NCBI GenBank assembly: GCA_025934735.1
Contig: JAICWP010000003.1
Span: forward strand, 1 to 64,000
Reading direction: 5' to 3'
From: Terriglobales bacterium
GTDB taxonomy: Bacteria; Acidobacteriota; Terriglobia; Terriglobales; Acidobacteriaceae
DNA: 64,000 bases
The position numbers were made by a program, and so were the translations under genes. Of the stretch, positions 17,023 through 26,863 are shown piece by piece; position 1 is the stretch's first letter; every line of letters begins with the position of its first letter. A model generated the notes under the pieces. That model saw only the letters and a list, made by a program, of their open reading frames with translations. It searched no databases and was not told the DNA's origin.

Positions 17023-18060
17023 ATGGGCACGCAGCCGCAGCTATCAATCATCATCGTCAACTGGCATTCGGCGGAGTATTTGCGCGCCTGCCTGGCCAGC
17101 ATCTTTTCCGCCGAATGTGATTTCTGCTTGGAAGTCCTCGTGATTGATAACGGGTCTTACGACGGTTGCGGAGAAATGCTGAGGGGCGAATTTCCCCAGG
17201 TATGTTTTCTGCAAGCGCCGCAAAACCTCGGGTTTGCCGAGGGCAACAATCGCGCCTTCGCATTCTCGGCAGGACGAAATCTGCTTTTTCTGAATCCGGA
17301 TACGGAGGTGGTGGGGCCGGCATTACGGCGCATGATTGATGTGCTAGTGAGCACGCCCGATGCCGGCATTGTGGGCCCGCGCCTGGTGGGGCCTGACTTC
17401 CGCGTGCAGGGAAACTGCATGCGCTGCCTACCAACCATTTTGAACCAAGTGCTGGACGCCTCCCTCAGCCGCAAAATGTTGCCCAAATGGTGGGGCCTCG
17501 AAGTGGTGACGCGCGAATCGCCTGAACCGGCTGTGGCGGAGGTGGTGCCTGGCACGTGCCTGATGGTGCGGCGTGAAGTGTTTGTCGAAGCCGGGCTCTT
17601 CAACCCAGCTTATTTCCTTTATGCGGAGGATGTTGACCTCTGCTGTAAGGCGCGCAAGCTGGGTTGGGAAACCTATTACCTGGACGATGCGGTAGTAATC
17701 CACCACGGCGGGCGAAGTTCGCGGTTGCAGCACGACGGCTGCTATGCCGCCGTGCTGATGCGGGAATCGGTGCGCAAGTTCTTGTCTACCAACCGCGGAC
17801 CCGCCTACGCCGCAACGTTTCGCGCGGCCACGGGAGCAGCCGCCCTTTGCCGGGTACTGGCCTGTAGCGGCTTTTGGCTGTTGGCGAGCCGGCCGTCGCG
17901 GCAGTTGTGGCGGGCAGCAGCTAAGAAATGGACACGCGTGTTGCGTTGGAGCCTGGGCCTGGAGGCGTGGGCGGAAGCGCCGGGCGGGCGCGAATCCTCC
18001 GCAGCCTCACCTCTCCAAGTTCGCCGCGCAGAATCCCGGGAACAACAGTTGCGGGCATGA
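17023..18060 (+). CDS. Family 2 glycosyltransferase (rhamnosyltransferase-like)
   Basis: 345 residues. GT-A fold N-terminus LSIIIVNWHSAEYLRACL, nucleotide-binding VLVIDNGSYDG, LNPDTEV, and the acceptor-region motif YFLYAEDVDLCCKARKLGW typical of WbbL-like rhamnosyltransferases. A weakly hydrophobic stretch lies at about 270-290. Adds one sugar to the lipid-linked repeat unit at the cytoplasmic face; the sugar is not determinable from sequence. Confidence 0.88.
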   Translation: MGTQPQLSIIIVNWHSAEYLRACLASIFSAECDFCLEVLVIDNGSYDGCGEMLRGEFPQVCFLQAPQNLGFAEGNNRAFAFSAGRNLLFLNPDTEVVGPALRRMIDVLVSTPDAGIVGPRLVGPDFRVQGNCMRCLPTILNQVLDASLSRKMLPKWWGLEVVTRESPEPAVAEVVPGTCLMVRREVFVEAGLFNPAYFLYAEDVDLCCKARKLGWETYYLDDAVVIHHGGRSSRLQHDGCYAAVLMRESVRKFLSTNRGPAYAATFRAATGAAALCRVLACSGFWLLASRPSRQLWRAAAKKWTRVLRWSLGLEAWAEAPGGRESSAASPLQVRRAESREQQLRA

Positions 18061-18086
18061 GTTTCGGCGCCCGCTCTTAGCAAGGC

Positions 18087-18947
18087 ATGGACACGATCTC
18101 CAGCATTACCCAGACGCGGAACGCTCCTCCGCCGTTTCTGTTCCGCTGCTTCAAAGCGCTCAAGCGTCACCACGTGCGCGGAGCGCACCGCATGCTGCTG
18201 GTATGGCAGCGCATGCAGGGCGACTGCCTGGTGCTTTATCCGCTATCCCCCAGCGTCAACATTGCTGTCCCGATTAATCGCATGGAGAATGCCTGGGAGT
18301 TGCAGGACATTCTGGCGTACGAGCGGGACCTGATTCGAACCTGCTGCGCCGCTTTAACTCCTTTCCGCGACGTCAGGGTGTTCGACTGCGGCGCCGATAT
18401 CGGGTTGTTCACCGCGCTCCTGTGCGCGCGATGTGACCGGATCGGGCGCGTCGTCGCTTTCGAACCCAATAGCAGGGTGGAGCAGGTCCTGCGCCACAAC
18501 CTGGCCCAATTCCCCTGTCCTGAGGTCCATATGGCGGCAGTCAGCAATTTCATCGGGCGCGGTAGATTGCTGGCTCCCGCCTATGACCTTGGCGATCATG
18601 CCCGATTCCTGGTGCGCGCCGAGGAAGGCATTCCGGTGATGACGGTGGACAGCCTGGAGTTATTCGGCGGAGATGTGCTGCTGAAGATTGATGTGGAAGG
18701 CGAAGAATTAGAAGTGCTGCAGGGCGCGACCGAAACCATCCGCCGCGCGGCGCATTGCGTTCTCACACTAGAGGCGCATCCTCAGGTCTGCCGCCGTACC
18801 GGGGTTCTTCCTAATCCCTGCCTCGACTATCTGTCTTCCCTGCGGCGCTTCCGTTTCACCATTGCCGAGACGGGCAGGCAGGTAGAGCCGAATGACCAGA
18901 TCCTCGACCCGGCGCGGGTTCTCAACGTGGTAGCCGTTTCTGAATGA
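18087..18947 (+). CDS. FkbM-family methyltransferase
   Basis: 286 residues. SAM-binding motif VFDCGADIGLFTALL, VVAFEPN, and the FkbM signature LLKIDVEGEELEVLQGA. The family O-methylates sugars in many surface polysaccharides. It sits between a GT2 gene and a secreted beta-helix gene within the operon, so the polymer is probably methylated. Confidence 0.88.
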   Translation: MDTISSITQTRNAPPPFLFRCFKALKRHHVRGAHRMLLVWQRMQGDCLVLYPLSPSVNIAVPINRMENAWELQDILAYERDLIRTCCAALTPFRDVRVFDCGADIGLFTALLCARCDRIGRVVAFEPNSRVEQVLRHNLAQFPCPEVHMAAVSNFIGRGRLLAPAYDLGDHARFLVRAEEGIPVMTVDSLELFGGDVLLKIDVEGEELEVLQGATETIRRAAHCVLTLEAHPQVCRRTGVLPNPCLDYLSSLRRFRFTIAETGRQVEPNDQILDPARVLNVVAVSE

Positions 18948-18952
18948 GGTAG

Positions 18953-20452
18953 ATGATGCGAGTTCTGATGACCGCTGGCTGGCTGGTGCTAGCAATAGCC
19001 ACTATTTGCCCAGCGAAAGACATGTACATCGCCCAGAATGCGGCAGGCCGCAGCGATGGCGCCGATTGCGCCAACGCCTTCCGCTATGCGTTTTTTAACG
19101 ACCCGGCCAACTGGGGCAGTGGCGCGGCGCAGATCGGCCCCGGAACCACGGTGCACCTGTGCGGCGTGGTCACCACTTTCAATGGCGCTGCGTATGATTA
19201 CCTGACCTTCCGCGGCAGTGGGGCGAGCGGCCAGCCAATCACTCTGAAATGGGAGCCCAACGCCCGGCTTAGCCTGCCCACCTGTGGCAGCGGCTCCTGC
19301 ATTTTGTTCAGCGGCAGGACTTACCTGGTGTTGGACGGGGGCAGCAACGGGGTGGTGGAGGAAACGGACAATGGCAGCACCCTTGGCCACCAGGACCGGC
19401 ACACGGCGCTCTATGGGCGGCCTTGTAGCCATTGCGAGTTCAAGAATCTGGCACTGCGCAACATCTACGTGCACTCGCTCGCCTCGGACGATATCGGGGC
19501 CGACGCCCTTACGGTCTCCGGCCCCGGTATTCTCATGCACCACATGAGCTGCAGCCATGCCAGCGGCTGCTTCACTATCTCGGTGAGCGGAGCGGACGAC
19601 AGCGTGGAGATGTACAACCTGGACTCCAGCAATACCAACCACTGCATGACCCTCGCCGCCAATGGCGCGGGCTACGCGTTGCTATCGGCGCGCATTCACG
19701 ACAATAACTGCCAAGACTTCGCCAACTGGGATACGACCAGCAACGCGTTCCACCACGATGGCATTCACCTATACGCGCTGAACGGCGCCACTTTCCGCGA
19801 TGTGCAGGTTTACAACAACCTGTTTGGCGGGGATCCCGGCGTTAACGTGACTTCCTTCATCTATGCCACCGGCGCCATCAGCGATTCTTTGTTCTTCAAC
19901 AACGTGATGCTCACGCCGGCGGACAAATACTTCAACAATGGAGTGTTCTGCGCCGGGGGAGACAGAATCTCCATTTACAACAATCTGATTCTGGGCGGGA
20001 CCAGTGCTTCCGGGCTGTGCCTGGCGACCAGCGGAACCGGCATTGCAGTGAGAAATAACCTGGTGGGCAAGTGCTCCGGACTGGTTTCGCTGGCGGCAGG
20101 AACGACGTTTGCCGACCGCGGCCTCGACCACAATGTTTATGGTCCGGGACAGAACTGGAAGAGCGGCAGCACGTTTTACTACACATTGGAGCCGTGGAAA
20201 ACGGCGTCGGGCGAAGGAGCACATTCGCTGAGCGCCGCCGATTTAAAGGTGGACTCCAAGGGACGGCCGCAGCCCGGCTCACCCGCCATTAACGCCGGGG
20301 CGAATCTTTCCTATCACGCGCTCCCAGCGCTAAACGCCGACAGAGTGGGCGACCCGCGCTCGGCTTGCAGCGCGTGGGATGCCGGACCGTACAATCATTA
20401 TCCTGTCCCGAGTGCCGCCACCGATCTGTGGCCGTTCCAGGCCGCACCCTAA
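18953..20452 (+). CDS. Secreted right-handed beta-helix protein
   Basis: 499 residues. Signal peptide about 1-20 (ends TICPAK). The body contains many Asn-ended short repeats (VYNNLFGG, FFNNVMLTP, IYNNLILGG, VRNNLVGK) typical of right-handed parallel beta-helices such as pectate lyases, alginate epimerases and related carbohydrate-active proteins. No catalytic set could be assigned. Position inside the operon suggests it modifies or cuts the polymer in the periplasm or outside. Tandem ATGs (18953, 18956) leave the exact start open. Confidence 0.82.
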   Translation: MMRVLMTAGWLVLAIATICPAKDMYIAQNAAGRSDGADCANAFRYAFFNDPANWGSGAAQIGPGTTVHLCGVVTTFNGAAYDYLTFRGSGASGQPITLKWEPNARLSLPTCGSGSCILFSGRTYLVLDGGSNGVVEETDNGSTLGHQDRHTALYGRPCSHCEFKNLALRNIYVHSLASDDIGADALTVSGPGILMHHMSCSHASGCFTISVSGADDSVEMYNLDSSNTNHCMTLAANGAGYALLSARIHDNNCQDFANWDTTSNAFHHDGIHLYALNGATFRDVQVYNNLFGGDPGVNVTSFIYATGAISDSLFFNNVMLTPADKYFNNGVFCAGGDRISIYNNLILGGTSASGLCLATSGTGIAVRNNLVGKCSGLVSLAAGTTFADRGLDHNVYGPGQNWKSGSTFYYTLEPWKTASGEGAHSLSAADLKVDSKGRPQPGSPAINAGANLSYHALPALNADRVGDPRSACSAWDAGPYNHYPVPSAATDLWPFQAAP

Positions 20453-20472
20453 GACGTATTGCCCGGCGTGCC

Positions 20473-22035
20473 ATGGCCTCCACTGCGCGACAACTGAGCA
20501 GCGCCTCCGCTTTCCGGGTATTCAGTTTTTTTGTCACCACCGCCGTCTCCCTGGCGATGATGCCCTTCATCGTGCACACGCTGGGAGACCGGATGTACGG
20601 ACTGTGGGCGCTGGTGGCGACTCTGCTGGGCTACTACGGAGTGCTCGACTTTGGGCTGACCCCGGCGGTGTGCCAGCATGTAGCGGTGGCGCTGGGGCGC
20701 GGCGATCGCGAGGCCTGCAACGGCGTGGTAGCCGCCAGCCTGCGATTTTTTCTGGCAGTCGGGATGGTGGTTCTGCTCCTCAGCGGGGTGGCAGCGGTGT
20801 GCGCTCCTGGAATGGCCAGGAGCGCGGACCAGGCCTCCCTCTTTTCGCAAATCATACTGATTCTCGGTATCAGCACCGCAGTAAGTTTCCCCTCGCGGGT
20901 GTTCACCGGGTTTCTAATCGCCAACCTGCGCTATGACCTGATGGTCGGCGCCGAACTGGTCGCCCTCGCCCTGCGCACCAGCCTGATCCTCTCGGTTCTT
21001 CTCCTGGGACACGGGCTGGTGGCCATGGCGTGGGCGACTTTTACTGGCAGCATGGTTGGCATGGTTTTGCAGGCCTGGTTGACTATCAGGAAGTATCCCT
21101 GGCTGCGTTTGCGGCTGAGAGCGCCACGCACCGGACTGACCCGCAGCCTGGCTTCCTACAGCATCTTTTCCTTTGCCGGGCAGGTTTCAGACCGGCTGCG
21201 CTTTCAGGCCGACCCGGTGGTCATCTCCATGTTTGTGGGCCTGGCGGCGGTAACCCATTACCGCATCGCCAGCACCCTGGCACAACAATTTGTTGTGCTC
21301 ACAGTGGCAATCACCGGCGTGTTCGCGCCGCTGCTCAGCCGTAAGTACGGGGCGGGCGATTTCGCGGGCTTGCGTTCAACCTTCTTCTTTGCCACGAAGG
21401 TCTCAATTTGTGTGGCCAGCTTTCTGGGCTTCGGCCTGATCGCGTGGGGCAAGCCTTTCATCCTGCGCTGGATGGGGCCGGCGTACCTGGACGCATATTG
21501 GCCACTGGTGATCCTGGCGGTCGCGATCGCATTCGACCTTTGGCAAGCCCCGTCGGTGGACCTGCTCTACGCCATTGCCAAGCACCGGGCGTACGCCTGC
21601 CTCAACTCCGTGGAGGGCGTTCTGAACCTGGGACTCAGCTTATGGCTGGTACGCCGCTACGGAATGCTGGGGGTGGCGCTGGGCACGCTGGGATCCATGA
21701 CGGTGATGCGGCTGGTGGTTCAGCCGATTTGGGTGTGCCGGCTGGCGCAACTCCCCTACCGCGACTACATGAAGCTGGCCGGGTCGGCCCTGGGCGGGAC
21801 GCTTGTGGCGGCAAGCCTGGCCTGGCTGATCTGCGGTTGGGCGATTCGCCCGGCTTACTGGCAACTGGCCAGCTCAGCCGGAGTTGCGGTGTGCGTGTAC
21901 GGGATCGCCGTTCTGTTTCTGGTGTTCAGCAGCGCCGACCGACGGCGAGTGGGGTCAGCGCTGGCTCCCCTCACGCGACTTTTGCATCCCCAGCAGCTGC
22001 CGGCGATCGCAAGTCCGGCCCCGCCGGCGCAGTAA
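20473..22035 (+). CDS. Wzx-type polysaccharide flippase
   Basis: 520 residues and about 12-14 hydrophobic helices from residue 10 on (FRVFSFFVTTAVSLAMMPFI, TLGDRMYGLWALVATLLGYY). It belongs to the MOP/polysaccharide-synthase family, which flips the lipid-linked repeat unit to the periplasm. ATG at 20473 starts just before the first helix; upstream in-frame sequence is inside the previous gene. No strong Shine-Dalgarno. Confidence 0.9.
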   Translation: MASTARQLSSASAFRVFSFFVTTAVSLAMMPFIVHTLGDRMYGLWALVATLLGYYGVLDFGLTPAVCQHVAVALGRGDREACNGVVAASLRFFLAVGMVVLLLSGVAAVCAPGMARSADQASLFSQIILILGISTAVSFPSRVFTGFLIANLRYDLMVGAELVALALRTSLILSVLLLGHGLVAMAWATFTGSMVGMVLQAWLTIRKYPWLRLRLRAPRTGLTRSLASYSIFSFAGQVSDRLRFQADPVVISMFVGLAAVTHYRIASTLAQQFVVLTVAITGVFAPLLSRKYGAGDFAGLRSTFFFATKVSICVASFLGFGLIAWGKPFILRWMGPAYLDAYWPLVILAVAIAFDLWQAPSVDLLYAIAKHRAYACLNSVEGVLNLGLSLWLVRRYGMLGVALGTLGSMTVMRLVVQPIWVCRLAQLPYRDYMKLAGSALGGTLVAASLAWLICGWAIRPAYWQLASSAGVAVCVYGIAVLFLVFSSADRRRVGSALAPLTRLLHPQQLPAIASPAPPAQ

Positions 22036-22050
22036 GCGAATGCTTTCCCC

Positions 22051-23202
22051 GTGAAGATCTGCTTCATTTCGCATTCTGCCCGCCTGGGTGGGGCGGAGAT
22101 GGTCCTGCTGGAGACCATCGAGGTCCTGCAGGAGAGCGGAGTGCAGTGTTATGCGGTGCTGCCCGCGCGCGGCCCGCTGCTGGCGGAACTGGAAAACCTG
22201 CATGTGCCCGCGCTGGTGACGTCCTATGCGCTGTGGGTATCGCCAGAGGCGATTCCGCTGTCCCGCCGAGCCAGGGCGCTGCTGAACATGGCGGCAAAAT
22301 CTCTGTTGATCGCATGGCAGGCTCAGCGCTGGGGCTGCGACATCCTTTACAGCAACACGGCGACGGTGTGCGTGGGGGCGTTCGCGGCGGCGCTGCTGGG
22401 CCGGCCGCACGTCTGGCACGTGCATGAGTTCGGCCCACCGATGGGATTGAAGTTCATCTTCGGCGAGCGATGGTCGCAGCGGATCATGCGCAGGCTTTCA
22501 TCGCTGGTCATAGCACCCTCACAGGCGGTCGCTAATGAGCTGAGCGCCTGGTTGCAGGGCACGCCGCTGGAAGTCGTTTACTGTTCCCTGCATCGCGCCC
22601 TCCGCAACGATAGGTCCGTCACCACCGGGAATGGCAGGTATCGGTGCGTCATTACGGGAGCCATCGCCGAAAACAAGGGGCAGAAAGATGCGGTGCTGGC
22701 CCTGCTGGAGCTTCGCCAGCGGCAGGTGGATGCGGAGTTGGTGGTTATAGGCGAACGCGACGGTAACTACGGCCACCGATTGGAGCAACTCGTGGCGCGA
22801 AATCACCTGCGGTATCGGGTCCGCTTCCTGGGGCGATTGGATGATCCCATGCCGCAAGTGCGCGCTGCCGATGTCATCCTCGTCTGTTCCAGAGCGGAAG
22901 GCTTTGGCAGAGTCACGGCGGAAGCGATGCTGGCGGGCAAGCCGGTAATTGGCGCGGACAACACCGCCACCGCCGAGCTTATCCAGGATGATTTAAACGG
23001 GCTACTCTATCGCACGGGCGATCCCCAGGACCTGGCCAGAATGATTGATTACCTGTACCGTCATCCGGAAATTGCCGTGCGACTTGGCCAGGGCGGACAG
23101 GCCTGGGCAAGACGCATGTTCACCCGCGACCGCTTTCGCGATGAACTGCTCCCGCTGCTGGCCGAACTGCTGCCTTCTGTTGTCTGGCGAGTCGCTACAT
23201 GA
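22051..23202 (+). CDS. Family 4 glycosyltransferase
   Basis: 383 residues. GT-B fold: N-terminal KICFISHSARLGGAEMVLL (donor-loop GGAE), C-terminal EGFGRVTAEAMLAGKPVIG with the E-x7-E motif that binds the nucleotide-sugar. The start is GTG at 22051. It retains configuration at the transferred sugar; its specificity is unknown. Adjacent to the flippase and overlapping the next GT gene by ATGA. Confidence 0.9.
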   Translation: MKICFISHSARLGGAEMVLLETIEVLQESGVQCYAVLPARGPLLAELENLHVPALVTSYALWVSPEAIPLSRRARALLNMAAKSLLIAWQAQRWGCDILYSNTATVCVGAFAAALLGRPHVWHVHEFGPPMGLKFIFGERWSQRIMRRLSSLVIAPSQAVANELSAWLQGTPLEVVYCSLHRALRNDRSVTTGNGRYRCVITGAIAENKGQKDAVLALLELRQRQVDAELVVIGERDGNYGHRLEQLVARNHLRYRVRFLGRLDDPMPQVRAADVILVCSRAEGFGRVTAEAMLAGKPVIGADNTATAELIQDDLNGLLYRTGDPQDLARMIDYLYRHPEIAVRLGQGGQAWARRMFTRDRFRDELLPLLAELLPSVVWRVAT

Positions 23203-24179
23203 GCCACCCGCTTATTTCCGTGGCCATGTGTACGTACAACGGCGCGCGGTACGTGCGCGAGCAATTGGAGAGTATTGCCCGGCAGACGGCCGCGCCCGAT
23301 GAGGTGGTTATTTGCGACGATGCCTCCACAGACGAGACCACGCAAATTGTCAACACGTTTGTGGCACACTCGACCTTCCGCGTGCGCCTGGTCCGCAATA
23401 CCGGAACCCTGGGCTGCACCGGGAATTTCGAGCGCGCCATCAGGCTGTGCCGCGGCGACATTATTGTCCTGGCGGACCAGGATGATATTTGGAAGCCGGA
23501 GAAAGTCGCTCAGATCGCGGAGACATTCGCCAGCAACCCGGGCGCGGGATACGTTTTCTCCGATGCCGACATAGTGAACGAACAGGGAGAGCATCTGGGA
23601 ATCAGCTTGTGGCAGACGCTGGACTTCGAGGCGCCCTATTTCATCGCTTGCCGGCAGCTCGAGGTGCTGCTCAAGCGCAATCTGGTGACAGGAGCGGCGA
23701 TGGCGTTTCGCTCCTCCCTGTGCAGCGTTCTGCTGCCTATTCCGGCGGCTTGGTCCCGCGACTACTGGATTGCCCTGCTTGGTTCCATCTTCGGTTATGG
23801 TGTTCCCATATCCGAACGCCTGCTCTGGTACCGCCGCCACTTTGGCCAGCAGCTGGGATGCGGACACGACACCTTTGCGGCCAAAGTGAGGACGTCGCTG
23901 GCGGCAGAGCCAGATTATTACGCCAAAGCGGCACGCATCGCCGAACTGCGGCAACGGGCGGAGGCGTGCGCTTGGCGGGTGAGTTGTCTACCCGAGCACC
24001 TGCGACTGCTCAAGGAAAAACAGCTGCACCTGTCGCGCCGAGCGCTGATCCGCTCCGCCCACGGAGGCGATCGAATCGCCAGGCTGGTGAACGAGGCCTC
24101 CAGCGGGCGTTACCAGCGGTTCTCCTTTTCCTGGGGCAGCGTGATTCGTGATTTGACGGCTGTGGTTTCATCGCGCTGA
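23199..24179 (+). CDS. Family 2 glycosyltransferase
   Basis: 326 residues. GT-A motifs: ISVAMCTYNGARYVREQLES, VVICDDASTDET and VLADQDDIW (acidic cluster for metal and donor). It resembles the RfbF/WcaA-like rhamnosyl- or galactosyltransferases. The ATG is within the stop of the preceding GT4 gene (ATGA), so it is translationally coupled. Confidence 0.89.
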   Translation: MSHPLISVAMCTYNGARYVREQLESIARQTAAPDEVVICDDASTDETTQIVNTFVAHSTFRVRLVRNTGTLGCTGNFERAIRLCRGDIIVLADQDDIWKPEKVAQIAETFASNPGAGYVFSDADIVNEQGEHLGISLWQTLDFEAPYFIACRQLEVLLKRNLVTGAAMAFRSSLCSVLLPIPAAWSRDYWIALLGSIFGYGVPISERLLWYRRHFGQQLGCGHDTFAAKVRTSLAAEPDYYAKAARIAELRQRAEACAWRVSCLPEHLRLLKEKQLHLSRRALIRSAHGGDRIARLVNEASSGRYQRFSFSWGSVIRDLTAVVSSR

Positions 24180-24183
24180 ACAC

Positions 24184-25551
24184 ATGCTCTCGCTCATACC
24201 CAGATTTGGCGGAGACCCGGATCCCTACGTCCACCCCGGCGTGCTGATAGCCGTGCTGGCGGCGAGCGTCCTGATTCTAATGCTGCCTCGCAAGCAGGTC
24301 ATGGTGCCCGTGCTGGCGGCCACGCTGCTTATTCCTTTTGATCAAGCGGTGCTCATTGGACCGCTCCACTGGACCATGCTGCGCATCATCCTTCTAGTGG
24401 GGTGGGTGCGGGTGCTGGCCAGCGCGCGGGCGCCGCAGCAGCGGTCTCTGAGCTTCCGACTGAATGCTATCGATAAGGCGCTAATAGCCTGGGCGGGAAT
24501 TGCCGCTGTGAATATTGTTCTGCTGTGGCAGACCTCGGCGGCGTTCATCAATCAACTGGGCGCGCTCTACAACGTGTTCGGCATCTATTTCCTCGCGCGC
24601 TTTTTAATTCGCGACCAGGAGGATGCAGGGCGAGCTATCCGCACGCTGACTAGCATAGGGATCGTGGTGGCCGCCATCATGGTGCTGGAGCAGGCCAGTG
24701 GCCAGAAGGTCTATGCGGCGTTGCACGATGGGCAATCCGCGGCGGGGAAAGCCCTTTGGGAGCGGCTAGGGGAATTGCGGGCTGTGGCCGGATTCGGCAA
24801 CCCGGTTTCCGCGGGAGTATTTGGGGCCACGCTGATGCCGCTCAGCCTTGCCCTGTGGTGGAAAAACGATAAGTGGACGGCGGGCGCGGGTGTCTGCGCG
24901 GCTACGGCCATTGTGGCGGCCTCGGTTTCCAGCACTCCGCTGCTGGCCTACCTGGCCGCCATGCTTGGCTTGTGCCTGTGGCACCTGCGCCGGCACCTGC
25001 GCCTGCTGCGCTGGGGTGCGGTAATTTCGCTGCTCGGACTGCAACTGGTGATGAACGCGCCGGTGTGGGCGCTGATTCAGCGCGCGGGCCTGATTGGCGG
25101 CTCTTCCGGGTATCACCGCTATATCCTGGTGGACCGCTTTTTCCAGCACTTCGGCGACTGGTGGCTTCTGGGGGCCCGTAACGCTGACCAATGGGGACTC
25201 CTTTCCTATGACATTGCCAACCAGTACGTCGGTATCGGGGAGAGCGCCGGCCTGCTTCCGTTTCTTTTGTTCATTGCTGTGATCGTGTATGCCTTCAAGT
25301 ACCTGGGCAGGGCCCGCTCATTGGCGCGCGAAGCTCCGGAAAGGCGTTTTGTGTGGGCGGTTGGCTGCGCGCTTTTTGCGCACGTGGTCGCTTTCTTTGG
25401 GCTCTCCTATTTCGATCAGTTGATGGTCTCCTGGTACGTGCTGCTGGCCATCATCTCGGCGGTGGCCGTTCCTCTGGCACAAGGTCAGCCGCAAGCGCAC
25501 ACCAAGGCGCTGCCGGCGCGCGCTACGGAAATGCCGCAGGCTACTGCCTGA
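24184..25551 (+). CDS. Wzy/O-antigen polymerase-like membrane protein
   Basis: 455 residues, about 10-12 hydrophobic helices, with a large extracytoplasmic loop in the C-terminal half (about residues 305-345, GSSGYHRYILVDRFFQHF, NADQWGL) as in the Wzy_C/O-antigen ligase superfamily. With Wzx and the Wzz-like protein it completes a Wzx/Wzy-dependent pathway. The sequence is too divergent to tell polymerase from ligase, but it is the only such gene in the operon. Confidence 0.82.
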   Translation: MLSLIPRFGGDPDPYVHPGVLIAVLAASVLILMLPRKQVMVPVLAATLLIPFDQAVLIGPLHWTMLRIILLVGWVRVLASARAPQQRSLSFRLNAIDKALIAWAGIAAVNIVLLWQTSAAFINQLGALYNVFGIYFLARFLIRDQEDAGRAIRTLTSIGIVVAAIMVLEQASGQKVYAALHDGQSAAGKALWERLGELRAVAGFGNPVSAGVFGATLMPLSLALWWKNDKWTAGAGVCAATAIVAASVSSTPLLAYLAAMLGLCLWHLRRHLRLLRWGAVISLLGLQLVMNAPVWALIQRAGLIGGSSGYHRYILVDRFFQHFGDWWLLGARNADQWGLLSYDIANQYVGIGESAGLLPFLLFIAVIVYAFKYLGRARSLAREAPERRFVWAVGCALFAHVVAFFGLSYFDQLMVSWYVLLAIISAVAVPLAQGQPQAHTKALPARATEMPQATA

Positions 25552-25605
25552 GCGGCGCTCCGCGCTGGCACGGGGCACAGCCCGCGGACATACGAGATTT
25601 ACACA

Positions 25606-26863
25606 GTGAAAATTGCCCTTGTCTGCGATCGCTATCCGCCCCGGCCACACAGCGGCATCGGGAGCTTTGTGCAGATGCTCGCGCATGGCCTACAGCAGCG
25701 CGGCCACAGCGTACTGGTTGTGGAAATAGGCGATTGCTGCAGCGAGGCCTGCGACCGAGGGGTTCCGATTTTCATGCTGCCGCGAAGCCGCCTTCCCTGG
25801 CTGGGCAACCTGATCACTCGAGTGCGCCTGCGCAACTGGCTTGCCGCCCGCGTGGGCGCGAGGGAAATCGAACTGATCGAAGTACCCGATTACCCGGGAT
25901 TTTTGCCTTTTCGGCATCCGCGGGTGCGTCACCGTGGTGCGCTTGCACCAAAGTTCGACGGTTTCAGACCGGCTCGCGGGACTAAAGAGGTCGCCCGGGA
26001 TTTATTGTTATGAAAAGAGAACTCTGGCCGCGAACCGCAATTGGATTGCCGTTTCCGCCCACATCGTTGCTCTGACCGAACAGGCATTTGGCATTTCGCC
26101 CAAGAGACTGGCGACCATTCCCAACGGCATTTCGTCAGCAGCAGATGGCGGCGGTCCCGCGCCGGATTTGCCCTCACGATTTGTGCTCTACGCGGGACAG
26201 GTCTCCAGAAGAAAGGGCTCGCTGGTGCTGGCGGAGGCGGCGCGTGAGTTCCTGCCCCGCCATCCTGAGGTGCAACTCGTGTATGCCGGAGGCTGCCTGC
26301 CGGAGCCGGGAGTTCCACCCATTGATGAAACCATCCGCGGGATTGTGGGCAGGGAATTGGCAGAGCGGGTGCATTTCCTCGGCCAGGTGACCCGCGAGCA
26401 GACCCTGGCCTGCATGCGCCGCGCCGCGGTCTTTGCTTTTCCGGCGCTGATTGACTGCTTTCCCCTCGTGGTGCTGGAAGCCATGAAGGCGGGAGCGCCC
26501 GTGGCCTTCACCAAAAATCCTCCGGGACCGGAAATGGTGGAAGACGGAATCAGCGGCCTGCTCGCTGATCCCGATTCGCCGCAGGATTTCGCCGAGAAGA
26601 TCAGCTGGCTTCTGGCCAATCCCGAATTTGCCGCCCGCATCGCGGCCAAGGCCCAAGAGCGTGTGGCCGAACGGTTCTCGTCGGAGCGCTGCGTGCGCGC
26701 TACCGAGCAATTTTACGAAGATTGCCTGCGCGAAGCTCGTTCTTTGATTCAAACCCGGCTAGCAGCCCCTGCAACGGTTGTTGAGTTCGCACCACGCACA
26801 TGGATTCAGCCGAAATTAAGTACGTCGTCATCACCCCGGCTCGAGACGAAGAAGCCTGCCTGA
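25606..26863 (+). pseudogene. Family 4 glycosyltransferase split by a frameshift
   Basis: Two frames together make one GT4 protein. Frame 1 (25606-26013) gives KIALVCDRYPPRPHSGIGSF to LIEVPDYPGFLPFRHPR; frame 2 (from about 25922) continues CVTVVRLHQSST, LATIPNGI, VLYAGQVSRRKGS and IDCFPLVVLEAM with the C-terminal domain to 26863. The switch lies at about 25917-25925, CCGCGGGTGCG, and equals one extra base, perhaps one G too many in the GGG. Either a real inactivation or a sequencing/assembly error; neighbours are intact. The 3' end overlaps the next gene by 64 nt. Confidence 0.82.

Noticed and set aside
25910-25940. Programmed frameshifting in the GT4 gene
   Set aside because: No slippery heptamer or stimulatory element next to the switch.
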